NCBI GenBank assembly: GCA_030581615.1 | Contig: JAKTTT010000045.1 | Location: 1 to 64,000, forward strand | DNA: 64,000 nucleotides | Source: Alloascoidea africana | Lineage: Eukaryota; Ascomycota; Alloascoideomycetes; Alloascoideales; Alloascoideaceae | Direction of reading: 5' to 3' | In this document: piece by piece, positions 52,635 to 62,785 of the stretch | Numbering within the stretch: position 1 is the first letter of the stretch | Layout of the letters: the number at the start of each line of letters is the position of its first letter | The notes under the pieces: model-generated | The model's input: the letters and a program-made list of their open reading frames with translations, nothing else | Databases searched by the model: none | Told to the model about the DNA's origin: nothing | Made by a program: the position numbers and the translations under genes

Positions 52635-55634
52635 ATGTCCTCTGATCAACGAGGCGGCCCCCAGGTTCTGTGGTCGACGGATGTGTTGAGTCCAACCACA
52701 GCTCGTAATGACAAGGTCCCAATCGAGGTTTTCAACCACCTGTCCCTCTATCTTTCCATACCAGATGTCTGTCGTTTATCCCAGGTATGTAAAGCTGCGA
52801 AAGCAGCTGTTTATTCCCAGGACAGATGGGTCCAGTACATGAGAAACATGGGTCTATGGGATGATGCAAAGGCAAAGGAATTGGAAGAGAAGAAACAAAG
52901 ACAAAAAACATCTTCTTCTACTACTGTTACTATTACCACTACTGTTGGTGAAACACAGGAGAAGCGCCAGCAGGATCAGTATCAGATTCAGAACAATCCA
53001 CAAACAAATGCAGAGGTACTTGGAATCAACAGTCAAGTTATCCCACCTTCGGGCCGGAAACATAGTATGAAATCTGCATCAATTTCCTCGAATCTTGCAG
53101 GTACTGATGATTTACTTGATCTTTCAACTTTACAAATTGAACCCAAATCGGGGACGACGAAAAGGTTATCTAGAGTTCTCGATACGGTTGTTTCTCCATT
53201 ACAAGTATTTGAAAATGTTGTTTATGATTCCGATTTGGCACATCAACAATTTGCCCTTGTTTATAAAACTCTTCACGGTCTTTATCGTGATTTGGCATCT
53301 TCAACTTCTTATACGGAACCCTATATTTTCAGAGTGTTTAGGGATCCAGAGGATCAAGCCGGTATACTCAACATTTTACTCAAATTTTGTGAATGTGATC
53401 CCTTGGAAGAGAACCATGAGGAAAACATTGATAAGTTAAATTCGATCATTGGGGTTTTTGAAAATGCTGCACTTCGAGAGGTTGAATTGGCATATGATAA
53501 CAAAGATTTCTCGGGGAAAGCACGAAGATATGTCAAAGTTTTGATTTTGTTGAATGGAGGTGATAGTTGTAAACAATTATTTTTACAAAAGCAACCGATA
53601 TCGGAAGAAATGTTGGGTGATCCAAATTCTTGTTTCACAGATCGTGATCGAGATACATTTGATCTCGAAAAACAAAACACGATAAGTTATTTGACATTGG
53701 AACAATCTTTACGAAACGTTGCAAACTCTTTGAACGAACAAAGTGAAATTGTCGATACAGTGTTTCCTCAATCCACACCTGTAATGTATCAACTATGTGA
53801 ACATGTTTTTGAAGATGTAATCATGGAATACATTTCGGAAATTGTTCGTGAAAGCAAGGTTAGAGATCCCTCTGGCTCTCTTTACTTGGAAGCGGTCCCC
53901 GGGATATACACCGAATTTTCAAAATTTGTTCGATTATTGAAAAAATCAAATAATATCGGATCCACCTATCACGAAGTTGTGATTGATCTGATAGATTCCC
54001 TATTTGGTGATGTGATTGAAGATTATTTACAACAAGAAGGAGACCATTTTAGAAAAATCTCGGAAGAATTGGTTGTGGATTGGGCTGCAAAAGTTTCGGA
54101 ACAAGAACGGAATGTGGAAACGAGCATTCTTAACAATGTTGCGAAAACCGATGATAAACTTGATTTAATAGCCTCTTTTAAAAGAGCTTTTAGAATGCCT
54201 GTGAATTTCCCAGGTGCTGCGAAATCTACAAATATACCACAAACTCCGAGTACACCGAGAACAGGAAGCACTTTTGATCTTTCCACAACTTCTGGTGCAA
54301 GTACACCCACATCTTCTGCTTTTAGTACCACTACTGGTGGTCCAAATGGTTTGTTACCGTCTACTTTTGTCAAGGGTCATGCTTCAACCGCCTCCATTGT
54401 TTCAAATGTTTCTTTAACTGAGTTTGAGGCGAAAGCGGTCATCATGAACAAGAAACTGGAAGGAATCAAAAATTTGTTCAGTTTAGAACTTTCATTGACA
54501 ATTATTAAAAAGGGGAAAGAAAGTGTTGAAAGATTACAAAAATTCACTTCAATACATAGTGAAATTGGGAAAAGGGCAAAAGAAGAATGTGAAAGTATAT
54601 TTGTAACGTTGGTGGATGTTCTTGGTGATGAGCATATCAAAAGCGGATTTGAAAAAGCGTTGCTTAGGTTGAGTGATTATAACCCACGAGATTTCCGCAA
54701 TGATGATTACAATTCAATCATAAAGGAGAATAACAAGTCTCAACCGGATCAAGATGAAACAACATCATCTTCATCCTCATCTTCATCTCCACCGGCATCC
54801 TCAACGACCAGTTCAATAAGTGTTGAGCCCCTGGTTACTTTTGCAGAGTTGGTGAATATAGGTGATCTGATTCAGCAAATGCTCCATATTTTTTTCGAAG
54901 AACTCGCATCAAAAAATTTCATGGATCGGAATGATTTTTTGACGCCCTCCGTGAAAGCCAAAAAACGGTTTGAAATAATGTTAGACGATTGCGTTGCAAA
55001 TGGACTTAATCGAGGAATCGATGTTTTAATAGACGAGATTGATTACATCTTTGCAACAACACAATTACCAACGGACTTTAACCCTGATTTATTGGCAATT
55101 ATATCACCAGGGAGTGCCAGTAGTCCTCGTGAAAGCACGGATGTGACTGGAGTCACAGCATGTGCGAAAAAAATTGTGGATTTGCTTTCAACACATATGA
55201 ACATTTTGGTGGGTTCTACGGATAAATCGGTTGTTGATATTTTCCAACAGGAAATTGGCATTCGTTTTTTCCAAAGCATTTGCAAAAACATAAAAAGACA
55301 AACGATTAGTATCAATGGGGCCATCAAATTAATATCGGATATCAATTACTATGCGGATTTCATAAGTAGAACCGCCAAAACTGGTGAAAAGAGAAGGATT
55401 TTAAACAATTATTTCTCTTCTCTTCGTAATCTTTCACAATTGTTTTTGATAAGCAAAGATGATTCAAAGGCAATTGGAGAAATCATGAGTGATATGAATC
55501 GATTTGGTGGAATTTTTTCACAAGACGATATTTATGAATATGTTCAAAGAAGAGCAGATTGGTTGAATATTAAAAAAGATGTTGAAAAAGCAATGTATGG
55601 TTTCAATTTCAGTGCAGATTGTGTTATTTGTTAG
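52635..55634 (+). CDS. RCY1: Rcy1-like F-box protein with exocyst Sec10-like body and CAAX end
   Basis: Rcy1 acts with Skp1 in recycling of endocytosed membrane proteins such as the v-SNARE Snc1. Single exon, 999 aa. F-box at about residues 27-75 (VPIEVFNHLSLYLSIPDVCR, then LSQVCKAAKAAVY). The body is Sec10-like helical repeats (FENVVYDSDLAHQQFALVYK; later VTFAELVNIGDLIQQMLHIF, VADGLNRGIDVLI-like, and ISDINYYADFI). The C-terminus is FNFSADCVIC, a CaaX-type prenylation signal like the one that targets S. cerevisiae Rcy1. Low-complexity inserts (SSTTVTITTTVGE; Ser-rich at about 710) are typical of yeast. Assignment is firm. Confidence 0.93.
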   Translation: MSSDQRGGPQVLWSTDVLSPTTARNDKVPIEVFNHLSLYLSIPDVCRLSQVCKAAKAAVYSQDRWVQYMRNMGLWDDAKAKELEEKKQRQKTSSSTTVTITTTVGETQEKRQQDQYQIQNNPQTNAEVLGINSQVIPPSGRKHSMKSASISSNLAGTDDLLDLSTLQIEPKSGTTKRLSRVLDTVVSPLQVFENVVYDSDLAHQQFALVYKTLHGLYRDLASSTSYTEPYIFRVFRDPEDQAGILNILLKFCECDPLEENHEENIDKLNSIIGVFENAALREVELAYDNKDFSGKARRYVKVLILLNGGDSCKQLFLQKQPISEEMLGDPNSCFTDRDRDTFDLEKQNTISYLTLEQSLRNVANSLNEQSEIVDTVFPQSTPVMYQLCEHVFEDVIMEYISEIVRESKVRDPSGSLYLEAVPGIYTEFSKFVRLLKKSNNIGSTYHEVVIDLIDSLFGDVIEDYLQQEGDHFRKISEELVVDWAAKVSEQERNVETSILNNVAKTDDKLDLIASFKRAFRMPVNFPGAAKSTNIPQTPSTPRTGSTFDLSTTSGASTPTSSAFSTTTGGPNGLLPSTFVKGHASTASIVSNVSLTEFEAKAVIMNKKLEGIKNLFSLELSLTIIKKGKESVERLQKFTSIHSEIGKRAKEECESIFVTLVDVLGDEHIKSGFEKALLRLSDYNPRDFRNDDYNSIIKENNKSQPDQDETTSSSSSSSSPPASSTTSSISVEPLVTFAELVNIGDLIQQMLHIFFEELASKNFMDRNDFLTPSVKAKKRFEIMLDDCVANGLNRGIDVLIDEIDYIFATTQLPTDFNPDLLAIISPGSASSPRESTDVTGVTACAKKIVDLLSTHMNILVGSTDKSVVDIFQQEIGIRFFQSICKNIKRQTISINGAIKLISDINYYADFISRTAKTGEKRRILNNYFSSLRNLSQLFLISKDDSKAIGEIMSDMNRFGGIFSQDDIYEYVQRRADWLNIKKDVEKAMYGFNFSADCVIC

Positions 55635-56442
55635 ATTTCTTTTGTTTTGGTATGTTTTCATTTTACTTTTCCCTTCTTAGTGGTTTTCTTTCTTTTTTTT
55701 GTTTTGCCTTTGTCAAAAGAGCTCCAAATTCTGGGCTGGGTGGCATCATCATAGTTTCGCACATATACTACCACAATTCAATCTTTATTCAACAATCCAA
55801 TTGCATTTCAGTTGATGGAAATACCAGTATAACATGTATGTATGTAAAATGGAATAGAAAAAGAAATTTGAATAAACCTCTAAATGTACTGTACACAATG
55901 TCCAAGTCAAAAAACAAACAAAAAAAAAGGAAAATGAAAAATGAAAAATGAAAGAATAGCTAGGCATTTAGCAGTGAAAAAAAAAATAGGTATCAACAGC
56001 GTTTCGAATTATTTACGGAATTGGAATCAATCCAATGAGAATATATAGAACAACGTATAAAGACAAGAGTTTTTTTGTTTTCTCTTCAATCGTGGGCGAA
56101 TGAGGATAGATCTAAACGCAGATGACAAATAAAAGGGAAAAAAAGCAAAAAAAAAAAAAGAAAGTGAGGGGAAATAGCAGGTTAAGAAATATCGGTATAA
56201 ACAGGTATGCACAACAACATCAAGTTCAAATGAGATAAAGTGATGAAAAAATAATAAATGAAAAGGGAGAAAATATATGGTACAAAATAGACAAAAACGA
56301 ATAAAATGAATAAATGGCTATTATATGCAAGATGTGTTCCTGAAAAATAATTGTTATTAGCGAGAGATCAGAGCAGAGAACAGACAGTAAAGAGCAAAGA
56401 GCAAAAAGAAAGTGTATGTGTGTGATTTTATATGGTAAAGCC
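55635..56442. other. Convergent intergenic region RCY1/F-box gene
   Basis: 808 bp, AT-rich with many A-runs. Nothing coding is seen. Confidence 0.5.
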
Positions 56443-57645
56443 TTATCTTCTTCTTCGAGGAGGCATAGAAACGGTTTTTTCAACCGTTTTGCCGTCAATT
56501 TTTTCAATAAATCGAACCGTAATACATTTAAGATTTGGAGGAGGAGGAGATTGTAACAATACCGAGTATCTTTCTGAAAGTGTAAGCATGTTGTACTGTT
56601 CTGTATATATCAGTTGAAGAGAATTTATAGGTCCAAAATCACAAACCTCATGAGGATACTTCCAAGTACAATTTGTCAATCTCAACACGTTCAAAACTAG
56701 TTCTGGAGGTCGTACAGGGGATTCTAAAGTTTGTTGTAATTGGCAGTAAGGATCGTTATTTGAATAAATATTTTGAATAGAATAGTGATGCTGTTGTCGA
56801 TTCTGATGTTGATGTTGATGTTGATGCTGATGCTGGTGATAATGATAATGATGAACATTTCGTTGTTGATGACGGTTATTATTGCTAGTATCAGTTTTCA
56901 AATGTCTTGTAATTTCAAATCCTTTTAGTGAAAGCCACTCTAATCGGGGGAAGGCGTCAAGATCCCCAATATCGAAACTCGGTAGAGAAAAATATTTCTT
57001 TTTGCTCAACTTTTCTTTCAATCGTTTGGGATCCTCTTCGAATATCGAGATGAAAGCGAGACTTTTGATCCATTTCACGGAAACCGACATTTGCGTAAGC
57101 CATTTTGACGATCCCGAACAAGGTACTTTCAAATGCACAACGTTGGGACAAAGTCTGATGACCTCAATGAGGTATCCTGTGAGATAGGTTTCCCCCCATT
57201 CGTTGTAGTCTGTGATTATCAGAGAACGAGGGTAGGACGAAATATACTTGAAAAAATTCATATCTGGCGATTCCAGACTGTGTTTCACCAGCTCCAGTTG
57301 TTCCCATTTTACGCATAGTTGGGAAAAGATCTTGGGTAGTAATAGCATTCTGAAATCTTTTGAAACGCTTCCTAGTGCTATAACGTCTCGGGAATAGAGT
57401 TGGGACACTATTTTGGAAATGAGCTCTCTGGGTAAAGTGGCTAAACTGGCGCTGGGGTTCTGAAAGGACATCGGAGGAGGTGTTAGTGGCAGGACCAGAG
57501 ATCTTTGGTGACTTTTCCGGACATGAGGGGAAGAGGAAGTTGGGAAAGACAGTTGTCGATATGGATTATTAGTCTGAAAACGGGGGTCTTGGCTCGTGGC
57601 CAGAAGGGCACTGTTCGGCTGTTTATTCATCTCGCACAGTATCAT
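56443..57645 (-). CDS. F-box protein with His-Gln tract
   Basis: 400-aa protein with an N-terminal F-box at about residues 68-115 (LATLPRELISKIVSQLYSRD, then VIALGSVSKDFRMLLLPKIF), so a likely SCF ubiquitin-ligase receptor; the substrate is unknown. Leucine-rich stretches follow (CPNVVHLKVPCSGSS; FPRLEWLSLKGFEITRHL; LVLNVLRLTNC), suggesting degenerate leucine-rich repeats. A His/Gln run (HYHYHQHQHQHQHQHQH) at about 56804-56860 interrupts them. The C-terminus is basic (MPPRRRR). The start could be the ATG at 57645 or MNKQ at 57630. No named orthologue recognised. Confidence 0.8.
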   Translation of the reverse strand: MILCEMNKQPNSALLATSQDPRFQTNNPYRQLSFPTSSSPHVRKSHQRSLVLPLTPPPMSFQNPSASLATLPRELISKIVSQLYSRDVIALGSVSKDFRMLLLPKIFSQLCVKWEQLELVKHSLESPDMNFFKYISSYPRSLIITDYNEWGETYLTGYLIEVIRLCPNVVHLKVPCSGSSKWLTQMSVSVKWIKSLAFISIFEEDPKRLKEKLSKKKYFSLPSFDIGDLDAFPRLEWLSLKGFEITRHLKTDTSNNNRHQQRNVHHYHYHQHQHQHQHQHQNRQQHHYSIQNIYSNNDPYCQLQQTLESPVRPPELVLNVLRLTNCTWKYPHEVCDFGPINSLQLIYTEQYNMLTLSERYSVLLQSPPPPNLKCITVRFIEKIDGKTVEKTVSMPPRRRR

Positions 57646-59696
57646 AGAGTAGAGAGGTATTATTATAACAAAATGTGGGTCAGAAAGGAAAGAATTTTAA
57701 AGCAGGAACAAGGAATCGTTTTATAAATGGTTTGATCTCTGGACAAGGTGGACCTGGATGGTGAACCAGCTCAATATACGACAGCTACTACTTTTACGAT
57801 GCTCCAGCCAGTATTAAAAGCACTTGACAGAATACGACGTTGGAAGACGAATTTAAACAAGAGATTGCAGGTCTCCCAAGCAGTTGCGGGACAGGGATTC
57901 TGCCCTATGGAATGGAGGTTGGAGCTGCCTAGGGCGCGTTCCAGCGCTTTGTGGGCGGAGAGAAGCTGTTCCGGCGCACCGAGGCTCTTGCGGGAGCTTC
58001 TCTGGCGAAGGAGGCCGGTTCCGCGGCAGAGCAGGCACAAGCAGGCCAGATGGAAAAGTTGAAGGCCGCCTGGTTCGGACAACGGCGGCGTTTGAAGCAC
58101 TTTCTCCTTTGACCACCTGCTATATAGAGGAGGAAGCAGGGAAAAACTTTTCGCATTAACCTCCGCCGTCGTAAGGAAGGATCGACACTATTGCTGAGAA
58201 AAGACAATCAAAATGCGTCTGTTTACCTCATAGTTCCAGATATGGCTGGTACCAGAACAGGAACAGAAACAAGATGATTCAATGAGGCCTGCTGGCCCTT
58301 ATACAACGCCCTTGACTACAAAATAATGTGATATATATGGTACAAAGGAATGTGCTATCTTGTTGTTTGCTTGTATCTGTGCCGATTTACTGGGAAAAGA
58401 TGGGCTTCTCCTCCTTTTGAAAAAGCTGGTCTCGTAACAGAGAGTGGAGTGAGCACTGGTGATTGATGTCAAACCGATTTCAACTGTTGTGCCAATCGAG
58501 ATACCCACAGCTTCGAAATCAAAGCTACCAAGATTCGTAACGAATGAAATTTAAAGACCCTCGTCATCTTTTTGGAGCTTGTGGATCGTTACAAGCAGTC
58601 CAAACAGGGATTCGCGTTTTTTTCTTTTTCTATTTGTGTCTGATCTCTAACCTCGAGATTCCAAGTTTTGATCTTTCCGAAAAAGGCATATTCCTTAGGT
58701 TTAACCTTATCTCGAGTTTCGAGGAAGACTGCTGGCATTTCTACTGCTGAATAACAATCGGCTAAGTGGTACTAGGGGCGATTACAGTAAGCACATGTCC
58801 GCATCAGACAGCAGAAGCAGAAGCAGAACCAGCAGAAAAACAACAAATCGGGAGGGTTGGCTACTAGAAAGGCAATAAGTGGGCATTTGGACTCTGGCCG
58901 TTGGAGTTGCATTGCGCCGCAGAGAAAAGAAATAAAGACTGAGCTGTTTAAGTCTCCACTATGTCTTCGAAGCCATTGGCGCCGTCACCTTCACCGCTGA
59001 CAGATAATTAGAATGCCGAGAGACCAAGCGCACGTTTGAATCCCCTACTAGTAATGAAAACAAACGGAGAACGAGCAAAAAAAAAAAAAATAAGAAAAGG
59101 TGGGAAACTTAACATCATGAGAGTCCCCGTCGAGTATTTTAAGGCCCCTTGCTCTCTAACGTCATTGAATTAGTCCTGTTCCTATCATACTATTGTCACG
59201 CTTTATCGAGTTGATACCACCGCGCGACCTGAAATAAGCATCTTTATCTGACATATCTAGGTTTTGTTGCTTTTTGCGGTTGAGATTGCGTCTTTTTTTT
59301 TTGTTAGTCTGTGTTTATAGTCGAGTTGAAACCACATCCATTATGTCCCAGCCGATACGCAATTGGCACTGCAAAAGAAAAGAAAAGAAAAATTATAACA
59401 ATAGATAGATGGATGAACAGCTAGCTATCTAAGCCTCAGGGCGTTCACATGTGTTTGACAGACAGGAACCCAGAAAGAGACGATAATAGATACAGTCTTT
59501 CAAGTTGCGATTTTTCGTGCACATGTGCATATCTACATACTTTCATACTTGCCATATTCAAATGGTATAACGTTTGCACCGCCAAATGTAGAGTATTAAA
59601 TCTACCTACCCTACAAGGCCATGACAAAAGCAATTCATAAAAGGCGACTATTCAAAAAATGCTAAAAACTGTGGTAAAGAAATGGTCCCTGGTCCC
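57646..59696. other. 2.1 kb intergenic region containing a possible small spliced gene
   Basis: Apart from the candidate at 57799-58112, I see no gene. There is an (AGAAGC)n run near 58808-58825 and an AAAGAAAAG run near 59378. GC is high between about 57890 and 58075 and low elsewhere. Confidence 0.5.
57799..58112 (+). CDS. Possible small spliced gene (79 aa), unidentified
   Basis: Exon 1 (57799-57870) would encode MLQPVLKALDRIRRWKTNLN-KRLQ and exon 2 (57945-58112) RFVGGEKLFRRTEALAGASL, then AKEAGSAAEQAQAGQMEKLK and AAWFGQRRRLKHFLL. Both parts look protein-like and join in phase over a 74-nt intron ending TTCCAG. Against it: the donor GTCTCC is poor, no CTAAC branch is seen, and I recognise no family. 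An alternative acceptor at CCTAG adds four residues. The basic, Ala-rich helical character would suit a small mitochondrial protein, but that is only a guess. Confidence 0.35.
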
Positions 59697-61401
59697 TTAA
59701 AATTCATCATCAAACTCAAATCCACCTTCGCTCTCAGCGTCTTCAAAATCGTCATCACTATATCCAAGTCCTTCGTCCTCCTCTGCAATCGCTTCATCTT
59801 CGTCATCATCTGACCCGACTCCCTTAGCGAATTCCTCCAGTTCCTGGTCATTTTCGTCTGCTGACAAAACTGAAAAGTCGTCATCTGACCTTTGGGCTAG
59901 ACCTCTGTCAGTTGCCATGTTCTCATGAACAAGAGCAGAATATTCGGCTGATTTCAGTCCTTGGTTACGACTGTTGCTGGGCTCCTCTTTAAGGGGTTTT
60001 ATATCATCCACACACTGTATTTTACAAGTAACAGATCGGTCAACAGTGTCGATATAAGGTCTTGCACTTTTAACACCCCGCCCACATCGTAGACAAGACC
60101 ATCCATCCGGATCGTCTTTAAACTCCTCTAGCCTCGCAACTATGGACACATAGCTATAAATGTGGCCACAGTCCGTAATGTACGGGTTCACTATATCGGT
60201 ATTGGCATAAGCTGCTGAGTTGTTACCTTCTCCAGTGGCATCTGACCTACCTGAGCTTGCCAAGTCCGATGCCTCGTAGGCAATTGCACATGTTCTCAAG
60301 GGTAAAAATGAATATGGCCCTTCCTTATCGTCCTCTTGTTGTAACTTTTTCGGATCAACGGGGGTTACAGCCTTCATCGCAGACTTGATTTTGCGAGTAA
60401 TTGTCTTTTGCAACTTTCCAATGTTCAGAATTGGAAGAATGAAAACAAGGAATTCTGTGAATGTATTCCATACCAGCTGTCGATTCTGGAACTCAAAGTT
60501 AATATTCATGTTTCGCGTTTGTGGGACAGCAGTGTTGGGTACGATTCTTATATTTAGCAACCGCAATAGCAATGTGCTATACTTGCCGGTATACAAGAAA
60601 AGAACAAAGTTTAATAGCGAGCTGATTGTGTAGACTTTAGACGCAACTGCCATCAACTTTCTAAGAATCGGAAGCATCCATTTTTGTACTCTCTGTTTGA
60701 ATGTGGGCTCCATATTACCATCCAATGGCTCGAAATCCTCATCTTCAAAAGAGTCCAAATACATTTGTAACTTTGACCATAGATACTCGCCGCCAATAAC
60801 CCAGATTCCATAAATTATCTTTTGAAATTTCGTCATTGGGGCATAAATATCTGATCCATGCACTGAAGAGGTCCGTTCAAGAACTTTTTTCACATTTTTC
60901 ATTTTCGCGTTTTGGTTTGGAATATTGGACACTGCTCGAGAGCTTCCTCGTCCATCAGCATACTTTAAATTCTGCAGTTTGAGGCCATAAGTGCTGGAAT
61001 GATCCCATACGGTGTACTTGAACAGTATCAACCTTAAAAGTATCCCCAGCTCTTCAGAATACGAGGATTGAAACTCAGGCTAAAAAGAAAACAAATAGTT
61101 GTCAGTCTAAGGCGGGGGTCTTTACAAGCTTGAATCGTGAAGGCAAACATACTTTAAAGCAGGAAAAGGCTTCCACTAACTTATCCTTCATTAATCCTGT
61201 AAGTTCACTGTCCAAGATGGAAGCGTCGAGCTGTCCAACACGGGGAAAAGGATTGGGGTTTGCAAGATCCCCAAGAAACTCGCTTTGAAACCTCTGGATA
61301 GAAGGTAAAAGGGTCTTCATACTGCCTGGCTGAGAAGAGTTGTTTGGTCTCAGTGTTGCACCCGGTGGTGCTTGAGGAGGAGGAGCTCTTCTTAGGGTCA
61401 T
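59697..61401 (-). CDS. PEX2: Pex2, peroxisomal RING peroxin with degenerate RING
   Basis: Subunit of the Pex2-Pex10-Pex12 ubiquitin ligase that recycles the import receptor Pex5 at the peroxisome membrane. Exons 61153-61401 and 59697-61079 give 543 aa; intron GTATGT...TTTTTAG. Family evidence: FPRVGQLDASILDSELTGLM, then LLRLILFKYTVWDHSSTYGL, the NRQLVWNTFTEFLVF motif and a C-terminal RING ending DGWSCLRCGRGVKSARPY. Zinc ligands: C347, C387, H389, C412 and C415 are present, but the expected cysteines at 350, 392 and 395 are Ala, Ser and Ser, so cross-brace site 1 is lost and site 2 is whole. A long acidic tail (EEDEGLGYSDDDFEDAESEGG) makes it longer than the S. cerevisiae protein. Pex12 is excluded by its different last pair. 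Confidence 0.88.
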
Positions 61402-61624
61402 TTTGTTTCTCTTCTGTGTCTTTGGTCAAGAAGAGAATGGACCTAGGAAAGAGCCTGCCAAGAATATCAAAATCTAATGTTGAAGCGAGGCTGGCCCAAA
61501 GAAACATTCAAGGGGCGTTTGGACGTAGTGGGGAAGCTACAAGATCAAAAAGCTACGCTGTATGTCACAATTTTGAACATGGCAAACGTGAGATTAATAT
61601 GTGATAAATAAACAAGCTTATTTA

Positions 61625-61910
61625 TTAGGATTTCCATTTGGCTACTTCTTTAGCCCATCTTCGAGCAACCAGTTCGTTTAACGTATGGCCCTCTGGTCGT
61701 CCATTTCGCTTCTCGTAGGTGTAGTAGGCACTAACTCCCACAGCAACGGAAAAGATAGGATCAATTGCTCTGATACGCTACTGTTAGGTCTCGGTAACTG
61801 AACATAAACACACACTTGACCCTTACCTCGATATCAAATAGGGATAGGCTGCCATTGCTGAAAAGTCGGTCGGTCCAATCTGATTCTTTCCTTTCTTCCT
61901 CGAAAGACAT
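61625..61910 (-). CDS. NCE101: Nce101-like small membrane protein
   Basis: Nce101 was linked to non-classical protein export in S. cerevisiae; its mechanism is unclear. Exons 61827-61910 and 61625-61777 give 78 aa. The second exon holds the whole conserved domain: RIRAIDPIFSVAVGVSAYYT, then YEKRNGRPEGHTLNELVARR and WAKEVAKWKS, with one membrane segment and the G-R-x-EGHTLNEL hallmark. The first exon (MSFEEERKESDWTDRLFSNG) is unusual for the family, which normally starts just before the membrane segment. The intron donor is GTAAGG; the TAG acceptor is fixed by frame and follows CTAAC by only three nucleotides. Divergent from RNH203 over 71 bp. Confidence 0.82.
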
Positions 61911-61981
61911 GTCGGGTGTATGGGTGTGTTGAGCATCACACACGTGATTCTGGTTGAATCGCCAACTGGACGCGGAAAAAA
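61911..61981. promoter_or_regulatory. Compact NCE101/RNH203 divergent promoter with CACGTG
   Basis: Only 71 bp separate the two start codons, and CACGTG (61941-61946) lies in the middle. If both starts are right, initiation must occur very close to, or inside, the neighbouring gene. Confidence 0.5.
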
Positions 61982-62785
61982 ATGGTGCGACGCGTTCTCT
62001 CTTTAGAAATAATAGAGAAAGAGAAAATGACAGCCATAATTCTAGATACTTCAGCTAGGCCAAGGTCAAACCCAGAAGACGCAACGTGTCATGTTCTTCC
62101 TTGCAAAATACGATATACGGGACCAGCAAAAGTCAAACAATATCTAAACGTTGAAACTCTTGTGAGCCCATCTTCTGCCTCCAGTTTGAAGACCGAAATA
62201 GCGGAAGCAAAAACAGCTGATATCAAATCACCCGAGACAATTCCACCTCAATCTTCACCTTCAGCCTCGGCAAAAAATAATGATGAGTTGAAGACTTATT
62301 TTAGAGGGCGACTATTGAAAGGGCGAAAACTGGATGTTGGCGATTATACAGGTATGCCATCACCATCATTATTCTCAAACGGCACATGCAAAGGATTTGT
62401 GTTCCAAGCTGTGGCGCGCTTGCTTAAAAAAAGCCTTTTAACCTAGCCGTTGTTACTAAAAAATTGTGATATTTTAGGCTTGGTAGTTACGGATTCGTAC
62501 ACAGAGACAGTAAAAGCAAGTACAATTCTATCTCATGAACCTAGCAAAACAAGCACATCAAATTGGGAACCCTCTCCTGATGATATTATCGCAGATTCGG
62601 TGCGATCCGAGGACAATGAAGAAGAAGAGGAGGAGCAGGAAGTCCAGGTTTGGAAAATTGTATCAACATTTCCTAATCTTATTGTCTGGGCACATGAAGA
62701 ACTCCCTGAAAATGAAGATCCTTGGATCTCTGGCATAGAAGAGTGGACTCAGCTATCAAGTCAGATACATGCGCCTATTGAGTGA
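61982..62785 (+). CDS. RNH203: RNase H2 subunit C (Rnh203)
   Basis: Non-catalytic subunit of RNase H2, which removes ribonucleotides from DNA. Exons 61982-62351 and 62478-62785 give 225 aa from the first ATG. Motifs: CHVLPCKIRYTGPAKVKQYL (family HLLPCxIxYxGPApV), LKTYFRGRLLKGRKLDVGDY then TGLVVTDS across the splice (FRGRxLxGxxv...Y.G), and the C-terminal QVWKIVSTFPNLIVWAHEEL with IHAPIE, matching the end of mammalian RNASEH2C. The linker is acidic (EDNEEEEEEQEVQ). An in-frame second ATG at 62027 (MTAIILDTSA) is an equally plausible start. Confidence 0.87.

Noticed and set aside
56804-56860. His-Gln repeat as a metal-binding domain
   Set aside because: Encoded by a simple CAN-type microsatellite interrupting the protein; no structured metal site can be argued.
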